Below, piece after piece: positions 27,187 through 34,570 of a DNA stretch of 53,662 bases; positions within the stretch are counted from its first letter, which is position 1; every line of letters begins with the position of its first letter. This stretch comes from Candidatus Bathycorpusculum hydrogenotrophicum. GTDB lineage: Archaea > Thermoproteota > Bathyarchaeia > Bathyarchaeales > Bathycorpusculaceae. Both the position numbers and the translations under genes were made by a program. The notes beneath the pieces were generated by a model, which saw nothing but the letters and a program-made list of their open reading frames with translations, had not been told where the DNA came from and made no database searches. The stretch covers positions 1 to 53,662 of the forward strand of contig WRCX01000006.1 in NCBI GenBank assembly GCA_009783705.1. The letters are read 5' to 3'.

Positions 27187-27511
27187 AAAAATCGTCCATA
27201 AAAAGGAAGACTCTGCCCATATAAAATGATTGCCTCAACAATCGTTTACAGTTGTGAATTGTCCATCGCCTGATTTGTGAGGAAATATCCTCTAGCTTGT
27301 TTCCGCAACAATTCAACCGTACCCACCGCTGTCAAAAGAGCCATCAGTCCCATAACGCAAAGTCTAAGCCTTAAAATATAGGGAGGGATACAAACGTCAA
27401 ACAGACCAGAGTACACGTGTGCATGTGTCTGTGTGAAAATTCAGCCCCATAACTTGTATACTGTCTGTGGATGTATTGAAAAATGACACAGGTGATTAAA
27501 CTGCGTTTTTG
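27187..27511 (-). promoter_or_regulatory. Gene-free region with peroxiredoxin promoter
   Basis: No gene is seen. On the minus strand TTTTATAT at 27219-27226 is about 33 bases before the peroxiredoxin ATG, a good archaeal TATA position for a short leader. The remainder includes a GT-rich alternating purine-pyrimidine stretch (about 27414-27438) of unknown meaning. Confidence 0.4.
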
Positions 27512-27967
27512 TTATTTCTCATTTACATTTTTAGGATTCAATTTACGGTATAGCTTTAAGCCTTCCATGCTAAATAGCATCATTGCTACAAATGTTATTC
27601 CTACTAAAACTATGAATCGTACATCAATTATTGAATTATCAAGAATAAATAAACTGAGCAGTATCAGGCTTATTTCTGCTGCGAATGCTCCTATAAAAAA
27701 GAAGGAGTAAAACATCAATCGGGGCACGAGGTTTTTGCCGACCCACACATGTCCCTCGACAGATGCTTTTGCCTTTAAGACATAGTTGCCGTAGCTGTTT
27801 TTCTCTATTAAGCCAAGAGTTTCTAGTTTCTGAAGATGATGGTAAGCGACGCTGGTACTGCTAAGCTCTGCACCACGAGTCACCTCTCTTGTCCCCACAG
27901 GTCTATCTGCACGAACAATATACGCATAAACACTTAACGTATAACCTTCCAACTCGTCGCTATCCAT
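27512..27967 (-). CDS. Membrane-anchored winged-helix regulator
   Basis: 151 residues. N-terminal winged HTH (about 8-75): VYAYIVRADRPVGTREVTRGAELSSTSVAYHHLQKLETLGLIEKN, followed by two transmembrane helices (about 85-107 and 115-136) and a short basic tail. The architecture is that of archaeal membrane-bound HTH proteins, in which the DNA-binding part faces the cytoplasm. The gene starts four bases after the stop of the secreted repeat peptide gene on the same strand, so the two should be co-translated. Target genes are unknown. Confidence 0.75.
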   Translation of the reverse strand: MDSDELEGYTLSVYAYIVRADRPVGTREVTRGAELSSTSVAYHHLQKLETLGLIEKNSYGNYVLKAKASVEGHVWVGKNLVPRLMFYSFFFIGAFAAEISLILLSLFILDNSIIDVRFIVLVGITFVAMMLFSMEGLKLYRKLNPKNVNEK

Positions 27968-27971
27968 TCAC

Positions 27972-28334
27972 CTACGCTCCAGGTTCAGATTCAAGCATCC
28001 GAAAAGGTTCAGATTCAAACATCCAGAAAGTCAGGTCCGGTATTGTTGCGTTGGTGCCATAGCGCTCATAGAATTCTTCAGCAGGTATAAGCTTAACCCA
28101 AGCCTCTTCATAGACGAAATCATCTTTGTCTGTGGCAGGAACAGCAGCATACGCTATGACTTCTGTTGCGTTGGTGCCATAGCGCTCATAGAATTCTTCA
28201 GCAGACAACATTTGGATGCCCTGTGGAACTGGGGGTTCTGCTGCTGAGGGCATAAGTGCTATGGGTACAACTGTTATTATTCCAAGGACTAAGGCGATTA
28301 TGCTTAAAGATACTAGTTTTTTTTCAATTTTCAT
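27972..28334 (-). CDS. Secreted or membrane-tethered repeat peptide (120 aa)
   Basis: N-terminal signal or anchor (residues about 8-28, LVSLSIIALVLGIITVVPIAL) followed by an exported region with two copies of AEEFYERYGTNAT (about residues 45-57 and 85-97) spaced by exactly 40 residues, then a short tandem FESEPFR/LESEP near the C-terminus. Acidic and aromatic; each copy contains a potential N-glycosylation site (NAT). No known domain. It is directly upstream of, and nearly overlapping, a membrane-anchored HTH gene, which suggests a sensor or ligand partnership, but this is inference. Confidence 0.6.
   Translation of the reverse strand: MKIEKKLVSLSIIALVLGIITVVPIALMPSAAEPPVPQGIQMLSAEEFYERYGTNATEVIAYAAVPATDKDDFVYEEAWVKLIPAEEFYERYGTNATIPDLTFWMFESEPFRMLESEPGA
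28044..28204. repeat. 41-bp identical direct repeats inside a coding region
   Basis: 28044-28084 and 28164-28204 are identical over 41 bases and exactly 120 bases apart, so the reading frame is kept. They encode the repeated AEEFYERYGTNAT. Identity at every wobble position points to recent duplication or gene conversion. A second short tandem repeat (GGTTCAGATTCAA, twice) lies at about 27991-28020. Confidence 0.9.
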
Positions 28335-28557
28335 TTTTTTGTTTTCACCGCCCTCTATTTCTCAGAGCTGTATATAATAGTCCGTTCCGAACACCTTTTT
28401 CTTTAGGCGTTCTTTTTAAGAACATGGTCTTTAGTTTGGTTTATGAGCAAAATGAGTTTTGACACGGTTTAACTTAAAAACGCAAAGTATCATCTAATTT
28501 ACGTCGTCATAATAGTGTGTTAGTTGTAACTGATCTTTTTCTAAACATTGTTCATAG

Positions 28558-29205
28558 TTAGTTGAATGTGAAGGCACTGGGGCAAATTTTGTTGAGTACA
28601 CAAATGTCGCATCGAGGACTTTTTGCCATGCACACTTGGCGTCCATGGAAGATTAGTAGATCTGTTAGTTTCATCCATTTTTCTTTAGGCGTCAATGCCA
28701 TGAGGTCTTTCTCGATTTTATCTTGATCTTTCTGTTCAGTTAATCCGAGCCGTTTGGAAAGTCGCATCACATGTGTATCAACCGCAATACCTGCGGTTAT
28801 GCCATAGCTGTTGTAGAGAACAACATTGGCAGTTTTGCGCGCTACCCCTGGTAATTCCTGTAGTTCTGCCATGGTTTTGGGAACTTGTCCGCCGAATTTT
28901 TTCACAAGTATCTGGCATGAGGCCTTGAGATTTTTGGCTTTGTTGTGATAGAAACCTGTTGAGTGGATATCAGCTTCTAGTTCTTTTAGATCGGCGTTTG
29001 CATAATCTTGGGCGGTGTGATATTTTTTAAAGAGACTCTGGGTTACGAGATTGACTCGAACATCGGTGGTCTGTGCTGAGAGCATGGTGGCAATGAGCAT
29101 CTCAAGGGGTGTAGTGTAGGTAAGCGCAGTTTTAGCTTTGGGATATTGCTGTTCAAGAAGCTCTATGATCTTTTGGATGCGCTCTTTGGGTTCAAGATCA
29201 ATCAC
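28558..29205 (-). CDS. nth: Endonuclease III (DNA glycosylase/AP lyase)
   Basis: 215 residues from GTG 29205. Removes oxidised pyrimidines and cleaves abasic sites in base-excision repair. The helix-hairpin-helix ELPGVARKTANVVL has the catalytic Lys; the catalytic Asp lies in VDTHVMRLSKRLGL; the [4Fe-4S] site CMAKSPRCDICVLNKIC has the canonical C-X6-C-X2-C-X5-C spacing. The length is normal. It is monocistronic and divergent from the small conserved gene at 29329. Confidence 0.95.
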   Translation of the reverse strand: MIDLEPKERIQKIIELLEQQYPKAKTALTYTTPLEMLIATMLSAQTTDVRVNLVTQSLFKKYHTAQDYANADLKELEADIHSTGFYHNKAKNLKASCQILVKKFGGQVPKTMAELQELPGVARKTANVVLYNSYGITAGIAVDTHVMRLSKRLGLTEQKDQDKIEKDLMALTPKEKWMKLTDLLIFHGRQVCMAKSPRCDICVLNKICPSAFTFN

Positions 29206-29328
29206 AAATAAACCTCTATCACTATCTATACGCCTAGTTTTTAACTCTGCTTTTTATTCATCTGTTTTTTGCGGGGTGTTTGCACAATCTTTTTTGCTTT
29301 CTCTGCCTAAACTAGTTTGGTGAGCATA

Positions 29329-29490
29329 ATGGGCGTAAAATTAACTGTAGATAACAAAAGCATCCCTCTAAACGAGTTTGTTGAATCGATCCTTGCTGGA
29401 ACCATAGCTGGTGCGGTGACAACGCTACATGGAGTAGATGCAAATTGGCATAAAATCGAGATACAAATCGAAAAATCAACTACCCCCTAA
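29329..29490 (+). CDS. Small conserved archaeal protein (53 aa)
   Basis: ATG preceded by GGTGAG. The sequence is compact and protein-like: VKLTVDNKSIPLNEFVESILAGTIAGAVTTLHGVD, then strands (HKIEIQIEKS). Similar tiny proteins with N-E-F-V and a Gly/Ala-rich helix recur in archaeal genomes; function unknown. It sits between nth and the toxin gene, converging on the toxin with five bases between the stops. Confidence 0.65.
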   Translation: MGVKLTVDNKSIPLNEFVESILAGTIAGAVTTLHGVDANWHKIEIQIEKSTTP

Positions 29491-29495
29491 TTATC

Positions 29496-29843
29496 TTATG
29501 TGATTGCAAGGTAGGATTTTATTAATTCTTTGATTTTCTTAAAATCAGTTTCTTCAAGTGTTCCAATTTTTTCTTTAAATCTTATGGTGCCGTTTGTCAG
29601 CGAACGTATGTGAAAAATTAGTGCCGTTGAGTCAAATGTTAACCCATTTGTCTGAGACTTTGCTATTTTGTAAGTGTATTCAAAACGTAGTGTTTCTAAG
29701 TTTTTAGTCAGAGGTACAACTACTGATATAGCTGTATCAGAATGAACTGCCAAGATGACTGCTGGACGAACGCCGGTTTGTTCGTTGGCTTGTGTATCTG
29801 GAAGCTGTATTAGCCAAATATCTTTCGGCTGAATTTTATGCAT
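29496..29843 (-). CDS. MazF/PemK-like endoribonuclease toxin
   Basis: 115 residues. Shows the PemK/MazF barrel: N-terminal KPDIWLIQLPD-like strand (PKDIWLIQLPD), the active-site region TGVRPAVILA with the conserved Arg-Pro, SVVVPLTKN, and LIFHIRSLTNGTI, where MazF-type toxins carry the second catalytic region. Such toxins cut mRNA or tRNA in stressed cells. It is the last gene of a three-gene minus-strand operon; the partner 12 bases upstream is not a normal MazE-type antitoxin. Catalytic residues look intact, so the toxin is probably active unless neutralised. Confidence 0.78.
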   Translation of the reverse strand: MHKIQPKDIWLIQLPDTQANEQTGVRPAVILAVHSDTAISVVVPLTKNLETLRFEYTYKIAKSQTNGLTFDSTALIFHIRSLTNGTIRFKEKIGTLEETDFKKIKELIKSYLAIT

Positions 29844-29855
29844 TAAACACGCCGT

Positions 29856-30383
29856 CTAATCTATGTTTTCCCAAGCGGATAGCTCTTGTTTTATCTCCTC
29901 AGTTAAATACTTCGGTTTAAAGAGCAAATATTTGGCTTTTTGTATACCTATCAATCTGTCATATTCTGTAAGGTTTGGTTTGAGCTCTTTGAGTGTTGCA
30001 AATAAATCGTCCTCTGATATCTCGGGCTTACAATGTTTTATGTATACGGATGCTGTAGTTGCTTCCATAAGCGCCATGCTGTCATAGAGTTTTGAGCAAT
30101 TTTTTATTCTATCAAGAATGGCTGTTTCGTTTGCTGTCAATGTATAATTTGAATTCATTGCTTCTATTTTATCAGCGTTAGCATAGTAATCAATGGCAAG
30201 ATCTCTCGAGTAAGGTCCAGCGATATAGAGTGAAAACACATAATTTAGGTCTATACCCAAAATTTGTGCTAGAAAAACAGTTTTTTGAGTGAAGAAACGC
30301 CCGCAATAATCTTGTTTATCTTTGATCTTAGGCGATACCTCTAGATGCTTAAGAACTGCTATAACTTTATCAATCTTTGACAT
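29856..30383 (-). CDS. Panacea/YwgA-like protein, probable antitoxin
   Basis: 175 residues, mostly helical. The pattern FTQKTVFLAQILGIDLNY...LYIAGPYSRDLAIDYY is like the core of DUF4065 (Panacea, SocA-like) and YwgA proteins, where (K/T)-Q-K-hydrophobic-Q is followed by a (Y/A)GPYS motif. Panacea domains are known antitoxin modules that partner many unrelated toxins. Here it lies 12 bases upstream of a MazF/PemK toxin and three bases after a winged-helix gene. The family link is by eye and needs a profile search; the antitoxin role is inferred mainly from context. Confidence 0.5.
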   Translation of the reverse strand: MSKIDKVIAVLKHLEVSPKIKDKQDYCGRFFTQKTVFLAQILGIDLNYVFSLYIAGPYSRDLAIDYYANADKIEAMNSNYTLTANETAILDRIKNCSKLYDSMALMEATTASVYIKHCKPEISEDDLFATLKELKPNLTEYDRLIGIQKAKYLLFKPKYLTEEIKQELSAWENID

Positions 30384-30386
30384 TTT

Positions 30387-30722
30387 CTAGGTCTCCTTGT
30401 TAGTTATTGTTTCTATGGCTTTTGTCCATTCAATGATTTTGTTCAGTTCTTTTTTTCCTTTTTCAGTTAAGGTGTAGACATCGATTGTTTTTTTATCGAT
30501 CTTTACCGCTGTTTTGGTGATGTAACCCATGGTTTTTAATTGGTTGAGATTGGAGATGAGTTTTCCATCAGAGATTTTTAGGGCCGCTTTTAGTTCTCGA
30601 TATTGGATTCCATCAATAAAGTAGCTAAGTAGACTAAGGATTAAGCATCGGGTTGGTGTAACTGTTTTAGTGCTTAACCTATCGAAACGATATAACAAAG
30701 TTTGGATTTCATCTTCAATCAA
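30387..30722 (-). CDS. Winged-helix transcriptional regulator of the toxin operon
   Basis: 111 residues. A winged HTH occupies about 20-95: PTRCLILSLLSYFIDGIQYRELKAAL, recognition helix around SDGKLISNLNQLKTMGYI, and wing KIDKKTIDVYTLTEKGKKEL, as in the archaeal PadR/MarR-like group. First gene of the operon with the Panacea-like and MazF-like genes. It probably autoregulates the operon; the 220 bases upstream, which lack other genes, would hold the operator. Confidence 0.75.
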   Translation of the reverse strand: MIEDEIQTLLYRFDRLSTKTVTPTRCLILSLLSYFIDGIQYRELKAALKISDGKLISNLNQLKTMGYITKTAVKIDKKTIDVYTLTEKGKKELNKIIEWTKAIETITNKET

Positions 30723-30943
30723 TTTGCTTCGCCAAATACTTTGATTATTACTTTTATTTCCAAAGTATTAAACATGGTGATTAAACAAAACGAAAACATC
30801 TGCAAGGAATTGCCAATTGTAGAGTGATATCGTTTCGTGCCTCACACAAAAGCTAATCAAATAAGCTTAGTGTCACAACAATTTGTGCCTGTAACTTGTT
30901 GAACTCTTGGATCTGCAAGGGTCTAACGGTTAAAGTGGCTTCA

Positions 30944-31534
30944 TTACGCCTGTGAGTTGCCGGGAGGCTCTCTGAATTCTATGGTTGCATCGATTTTTGT
31001 AAACATTTCTTGTTTTGCTCTACAGATAGGACAAACATAGGGCGGTTCTTCTCGATAAACAACATATCCACACTGTTTACAGTACCATAGGCGCTTTTTA
31101 ACTTCGGGAGATTGCTTTGGTGCAGTTGTTTGGGGTTGGGGGTTTGTTGGTGTAGTATTTGTTGTGGAGGGTTGTTGTTGGGGGGTGGGTGTGCCATAGG
31201 CGCGGTCTATTTTTTCTTTGGGTCGGCGTTCGGGGACTTGGGGTAGGTTTTGGCTTTCGTAGGTGGGTTTGTTGACGTAGAGCCGGCAGTAGCAGGCGCC
31301 GTATTGGGCGACATCAGGGTCGCGGTAGTCACAGGGACATATTATATCTCGATCTATGTCTAAGTTTCCTGTGCCTAGGCGGCAGGGGCAAACGGGGTAA
31401 CCGAATCGTTCTTCGTTTGTTTTTAGGCCTTCAAGGAACATCTGGAGTAGCTCGGGTTGTGGGATAAGATAGTAGCCGTTGGTTTTTGCGTCGGCTTCTG
31501 CGCGTTTGCGAACAGTTTCAAGGGTTAGGCTCAA
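30944..31534 (-). CDS. Ferredoxin-thioredoxin reductase catalytic domain fused to rubredoxin
   Basis: 196 residues. The N-terminal FTR catalytic domain (about 1-90) shows all cysteine pairs: FGYPVCPCRLG, DIICPCDYRD and YGACYCRLYV, which bind the [4Fe-4S] cluster and form the active disulfide. A Pro/Thr/Gln linker (about 110-145) leads to a rubredoxin-like domain with YCKQCGYVVY and YVCPICRAK. The same fusion is known in the ferredoxin:disulfide reductase of Methanosarcina acetivorans. It would carry electrons from ferredoxin to protein disulfides. It overlaps the glutaredoxin gene by four bases. Confidence 0.9.
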   Translation of the reverse strand: MSLTLETVRKRAEADAKTNGYYLIPQPELLQMFLEGLKTNEERFGYPVCPCRLGTGNLDIDRDIICPCDYRDPDVAQYGACYCRLYVNKPTYESQNLPQVPERRPKEKIDRAYGTPTPQQQPSTTNTTPTNPQPQTTAPKQSPEVKKRLWYCKQCGYVVYREEPPYVCPICRAKQEMFTKIDATIEFREPPGNSQA

Positions 31535-31815
31535 ATTTTTAGAGCCTCTTTGAGTTTGTCTTTGCGAAAGCCGGTGATGATGGTTTTATCATCAACGATG
31601 ATGGTTGGGTAGCTTAGAGTTCCGCCTTTGCTTGTGATACTTTGGTGTACTTGGGTTTTGTCGTTTGGATCTAGGAGATCTACGTCGACAAATTCGTAGG
31701 TGATGTTGTTGTCGCTTAAAAATTGTTTAGTTAATTTGCACCACACGCAAGTGCTAAGTGCGTAGAGTGCTACTTTATGTTCATTTTTCTTTCCAGAAAC
31801 CTTAAAAAACTGCAT
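31531..31815 (-). CDS. Glutaredoxin-like protein
   Basis: 94 residues, thioredoxin fold, with the redox motif STCVWCKLTKQFL near the N-terminus, the cis-Pro turn in LSYPTIIVDD and the substrate groove GFRKDKL. It is a likely electron acceptor of the FTR-rubredoxin protein whose gene overlaps its stop (31531-31534). The upstream neighbour is a disulfide oxidoreductase, so three successive redox carriers are encoded together. Confidence 0.88.
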   Translation of the reverse strand: MQFFKVSGKKNEHKVALYALSTCVWCKLTKQFLSDNNITYEFVDVDLLDPNDKTQVHQSITSKGGTLSYPTIIVDDKTIITGFRKDKLKEALKI

Positions 31816-31885
31816 CTAAAAATATCCCCAATAAACTGGGGATTTGGGCGCATATAACTGTTTATCTGCCCGCTTGTTTTGTTGG

Positions 31886-33280
31886 TTATTGTTGTTGGGT
31901 TTGGGTGTGTTGGTGTAGGTTGATAAAGGCGTTTTGTATCACTTCGTTTAGTGCTGGGTGTATGTGCATGCCTTGTGCGATGGGGCTGTAGTCGCCGTTG
32001 CCGCTGACCATGGCGTTGGTGATTTCTTGGATGAGTACGGTTGCTTCGGGTCCGATGATGTGTGCGCCTAGGATTTTGCCGGTTTCTTTTTCTACAATGA
32101 CTTTGACAAAGCCTTCTGGAAAACCCATAGCTGCGCCCATGGCTGTATCTCGGTATGCTGCAATACCGACTAGGGTGTTGTAGTATTGTTTGGCTTGCTG
32201 TTCGCTTAGTCCTACTGCGGCGATTTGGGGGTAGGTAAAAATGCCTCGGGGTACGACGTTGAAGTCCATGGCTACTTTGTGATCATCATGGGTTGCGTTG
32301 TGCCACACTATGCCTGCTTCATAGTTGGCGGCATGTTTAAACATCTGTTTGCCTAGGGCGTCTCCAAAGGCGTAGATGTTTTCTTTATTGGTTTCTAGAT
32401 ACTCATTAACTGTGATAAACCCTTGTTCATTGAGGTTGAGGCCTATTTTTTGGGGCTTGAGCAGATAGGCATTGGAGCTTCGACCGGTGGCTATCATGAG
32501 GGTTTGTGCGGTGTGTTCTTTTTGTGTTTTGGTTGTTTGGTTTTGGGTTGTTAGGGTTATGTTTTGGTTTTCATCTTTTTTGACTTCGAGGGCTTCATAG
32601 TCTGTATAGATGGTTACGCGTTTGGATAGTTCTTTTAGCAGGAGTTCTGATATTTCGGGTTCTTCTTGGGGTAGGATGTGTTTGGCGCGTTGGATTAGGG
32701 TGGTTTGGGTGCCAAGGGCTGAGAAAAAGTGTGCGTATTCTATGCCGATGTAGCCGCCTCCTACAATAAGGATGCTTTTGGGTTGGGTTTGGAGTTGGAG
32801 TGCGGTGTCGTTTGTGAGGTAGTTGATGTTTTGGAGGCCCTTGATTTTTGGGATGATGGTTTGGGCGCCTGAGGCGATGAATATTTTTTTAGCTTTGATG
32901 GTATGGTTGCCGCTTTGTAGGGTGTAGTCTGAGATGAATTCGCCTGGGTCTTTAAACCATGTTAGGTTGGGGGTGATCTCCACCGAGGCGGATAGGTGTT
33001 TTGAGTCGTGTTGGGTAAGGGCTCGCATGCGGTTCATAATGTCGGCAAAATCTGCTGATTTGTGGTCGATTTTGATACCTATTTTTGTTGCTTCGCCTAA
33101 GCTGGTGAGTAGGTCTGCGGGGTAGAGTAGCATCTTTGAGGGGACACAGCCGGTGTTTATGCATGTACCGCCCATCTTGTTGCTCTCAATCAACGCTGTT
33201 TTAAACCCCTGCTCCACTGCAGCGGAGACAACCAACATTCCCGAACCCGAACCAACAACTAAAACATCAAACTGTTCCAA
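31886..33280 (-). CDS. Dihydrolipoamide dehydrogenase / mycothione-reductase-like flavoprotein
   Basis: 464 residues from TTG 33280, which has AGGAAG upstream. A two-cysteine FAD disulfide oxidoreductase: VLVVGSGSGMLVVSAA (FAD), redox pair in GGTCINTGCVPSK, NAD(P) site ILIVGGGYIGIEYA, FAD motif IYAFGDALG, and the C-terminal active base in GMHIHPALNEV. The substrate may be dihydrolipoamide, a low-molecular thiol or mercuric ion; motifs alone do not decide. It could oxidise the lipoyl group of the GcvH encoded in this window. Downstream are glutaredoxin and FTR-rubredoxin genes on the same strand. Confidence 0.85.
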   Translation of the reverse strand: MEQFDVLVVGSGSGMLVVSAAVEQGFKTALIESNKMGGTCINTGCVPSKMLLYPADLLTSLGEATKIGIKIDHKSADFADIMNRMRALTQHDSKHLSASVEITPNLTWFKDPGEFISDYTLQSGNHTIKAKKIFIASGAQTIIPKIKGLQNINYLTNDTALQLQTQPKSILIVGGGYIGIEYAHFFSALGTQTTLIQRAKHILPQEEPEISELLLKELSKRVTIYTDYEALEVKKDENQNITLTTQNQTTKTQKEHTAQTLMIATGRSSNAYLLKPQKIGLNLNEQGFITVNEYLETNKENIYAFGDALGKQMFKHAANYEAGIVWHNATHDDHKVAMDFNVVPRGIFTYPQIAAVGLSEQQAKQYYNTLVGIAAYRDTAMGAAMGFPEGFVKVIVEKETGKILGAHIIGPEATVLIQEITNAMVSGNGDYSPIAQGMHIHPALNEVIQNAFINLHQHTQTQQQ

Positions 33281-33606
33281 AAATAAAACTTCCTAAAATA
33301 ATACGAATTTAACAAATAGATAAACCTTTCAACCACAACTGTTCCCTCAAACAACCCCTAAACACCCAGAACACTACAGCGACCAACTGTTCTGGTCCTG
33401 TCTAAAAACTGGACAGGTGTTAACTGACCCCTGTATTATTTGTTAGATGGTTGCTTTGGGTTATTTAGCGGTGGTGTGCAACTGTGGAGAGCGCAGTTGC
33501 TACCGCTAGCGATTGTTCAATGAATAAGACGGGTTGTTTTGTGATCGATTTTTGGTATGGGTTGAGCGGTTGGTTGTTTGTGGTTTGTCCAGTCGATGGT
33601 ATTTGG
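33281..33606. ncRNA. Gene-free region with three stable hairpins, candidate structured RNA
   Basis: Three hairpins follow each other: CCAGAAC/GTTCTGG (33366-33372 with 33389-33395), CCTGTC/GACAGG (33397-33402 with 33412-33417), and a longer stem with TAGCGGT/ACCGCTA (33466-33472 with 33502-33508) enclosing GCAACTG/CAGTTGC (33478-33484 with 33494-33500). Such density is not expected by chance in noncoding DNA. It may be a leader, a small RNA or a terminator block between the regulator gene and the oxidoreductase. The strand is unknown. Confidence 0.4.
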
Positions 33607-34413
33607 TTATTCTTCTTCTTCGGTTGGGTTGTTGTTGTTTTGGTTTGTGGTGGTGTTGTTCCATTGGGTTTTGAATGTTGTTTGGGATAGTTTTAGGATT
33701 TGGGGGTTGTTGGTCCATAGGTTTGGGATTTCGTTTCCGTCGGTTAGGCCGATGTTTACTTCTTCTTGGTTGAGGATGATGATGCTGATTTCGTTTGTTA
33801 GGTTGTATTTGATTTCAAAGTTTGGGTAGGTGGTTAGTTTTGTGATTTTGCGTTCGGTGGTTGGGTTGAGGTTTGTTTTTTGTGTTATGATTTGTATTTT
33901 TGCGTTTTTTGAAGCGGCGGTTTCTAGGGCTTCATAGAGGTTAAATATTATAAAATTTAGTGTGTTTTTGGGGAGCATCATTTCGCAGTTATGTGCGGTA
34001 GTGATTGGTTTTTCTAGTCTGCTCATTAGGCGTTCTTTTTCTGAGGTTATTATAAATTCTGTGTCGCTGTCCTGTATTTGGTCTGTGGGGTTTTCTTCTT
34101 GGCTTTTTATTAGCAGGGTGAGAGTGTCTTTGAGTTTTGTGTGTTCTTCGGTTATTTTTTGGAAGAGTTTTGTGGTGCCTTCGTTTAGGGGTAGGGCTTT
34201 GTATAGTTTGGGTGTGGCTATAATTTGTTCTACGAGTCCGAGCTTTTCAAGGGTGGGTAGTATGCGGTAGATGTCTTGTCTGGCGATATTTGAGAGTTTT
34301 GAGATTTTTTTTACTTCTGCTTTGTCTATGCGTGTGAGTGTTAGGTAGGTTTTGGCCTGTAGTTCGGTGAGTCCTAATTGTGTTAGTGCATCGAGAATTT
34401 TGGGGTCTTGGAT
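33607..34413 (-). CDS. TrmB-like transcriptional regulator without a normal start codon
   Basis: About 268 residues in one open frame. The N-terminus is a TrmB winged helix: LTQLGLTELQAKTYLTLTRID, then ISKLSNIARQDIYRILPTLEKLGLVEQ. A helical linker (about 85-125) is followed by a C-terminal sensor-like domain and an Asn/Glu-rich tail. The first ATG (34026) would remove the whole DNA-binding domain. Upstream the frame is open to 34434 but has only non-AUG codons; AAAGGAG (34424-34430) is placed to drive a start at ATC 34413. So it uses a rare start, or the base call is wrong. Divergent from the large surface protein gene, which it may regulate. Confidence 0.8.
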   Translation of the reverse strand: MQDPKILDALTQLGLTELQAKTYLTLTRIDKAEVKKISKLSNIARQDIYRILPTLEKLGLVEQIIATPKLYKALPLNEGTTKLFQKITEEHTKLKDTLTLLIKSQEENPTDQIQDSDTEFIITSEKERLMSRLEKPITTAHNCEMMLPKNTLNFIIFNLYEALETAASKNAKIQIITQKTNLNPTTERKITKLTTYPNFEIKYNLTNEISIIILNQEEVNIGLTDGNEIPNLWTNNPQILKLSQTTFKTQWNNTTTNQNNNNPTEEEE

Positions 34414-34570
34414 GGTGGCTCGCTCCTTTAAAAACTAGGGGTGGTTGGCTGTTTTAAAGATTTTCCCAATCATGCCCCTATTTGATGTTTGTCAGCAGTT
34501 ATACTTGCTACAAACGTTTAAACCCATTTGCCACTTTGTAGAGCCTACAAAAAATAGGAGATAAGAAAAA

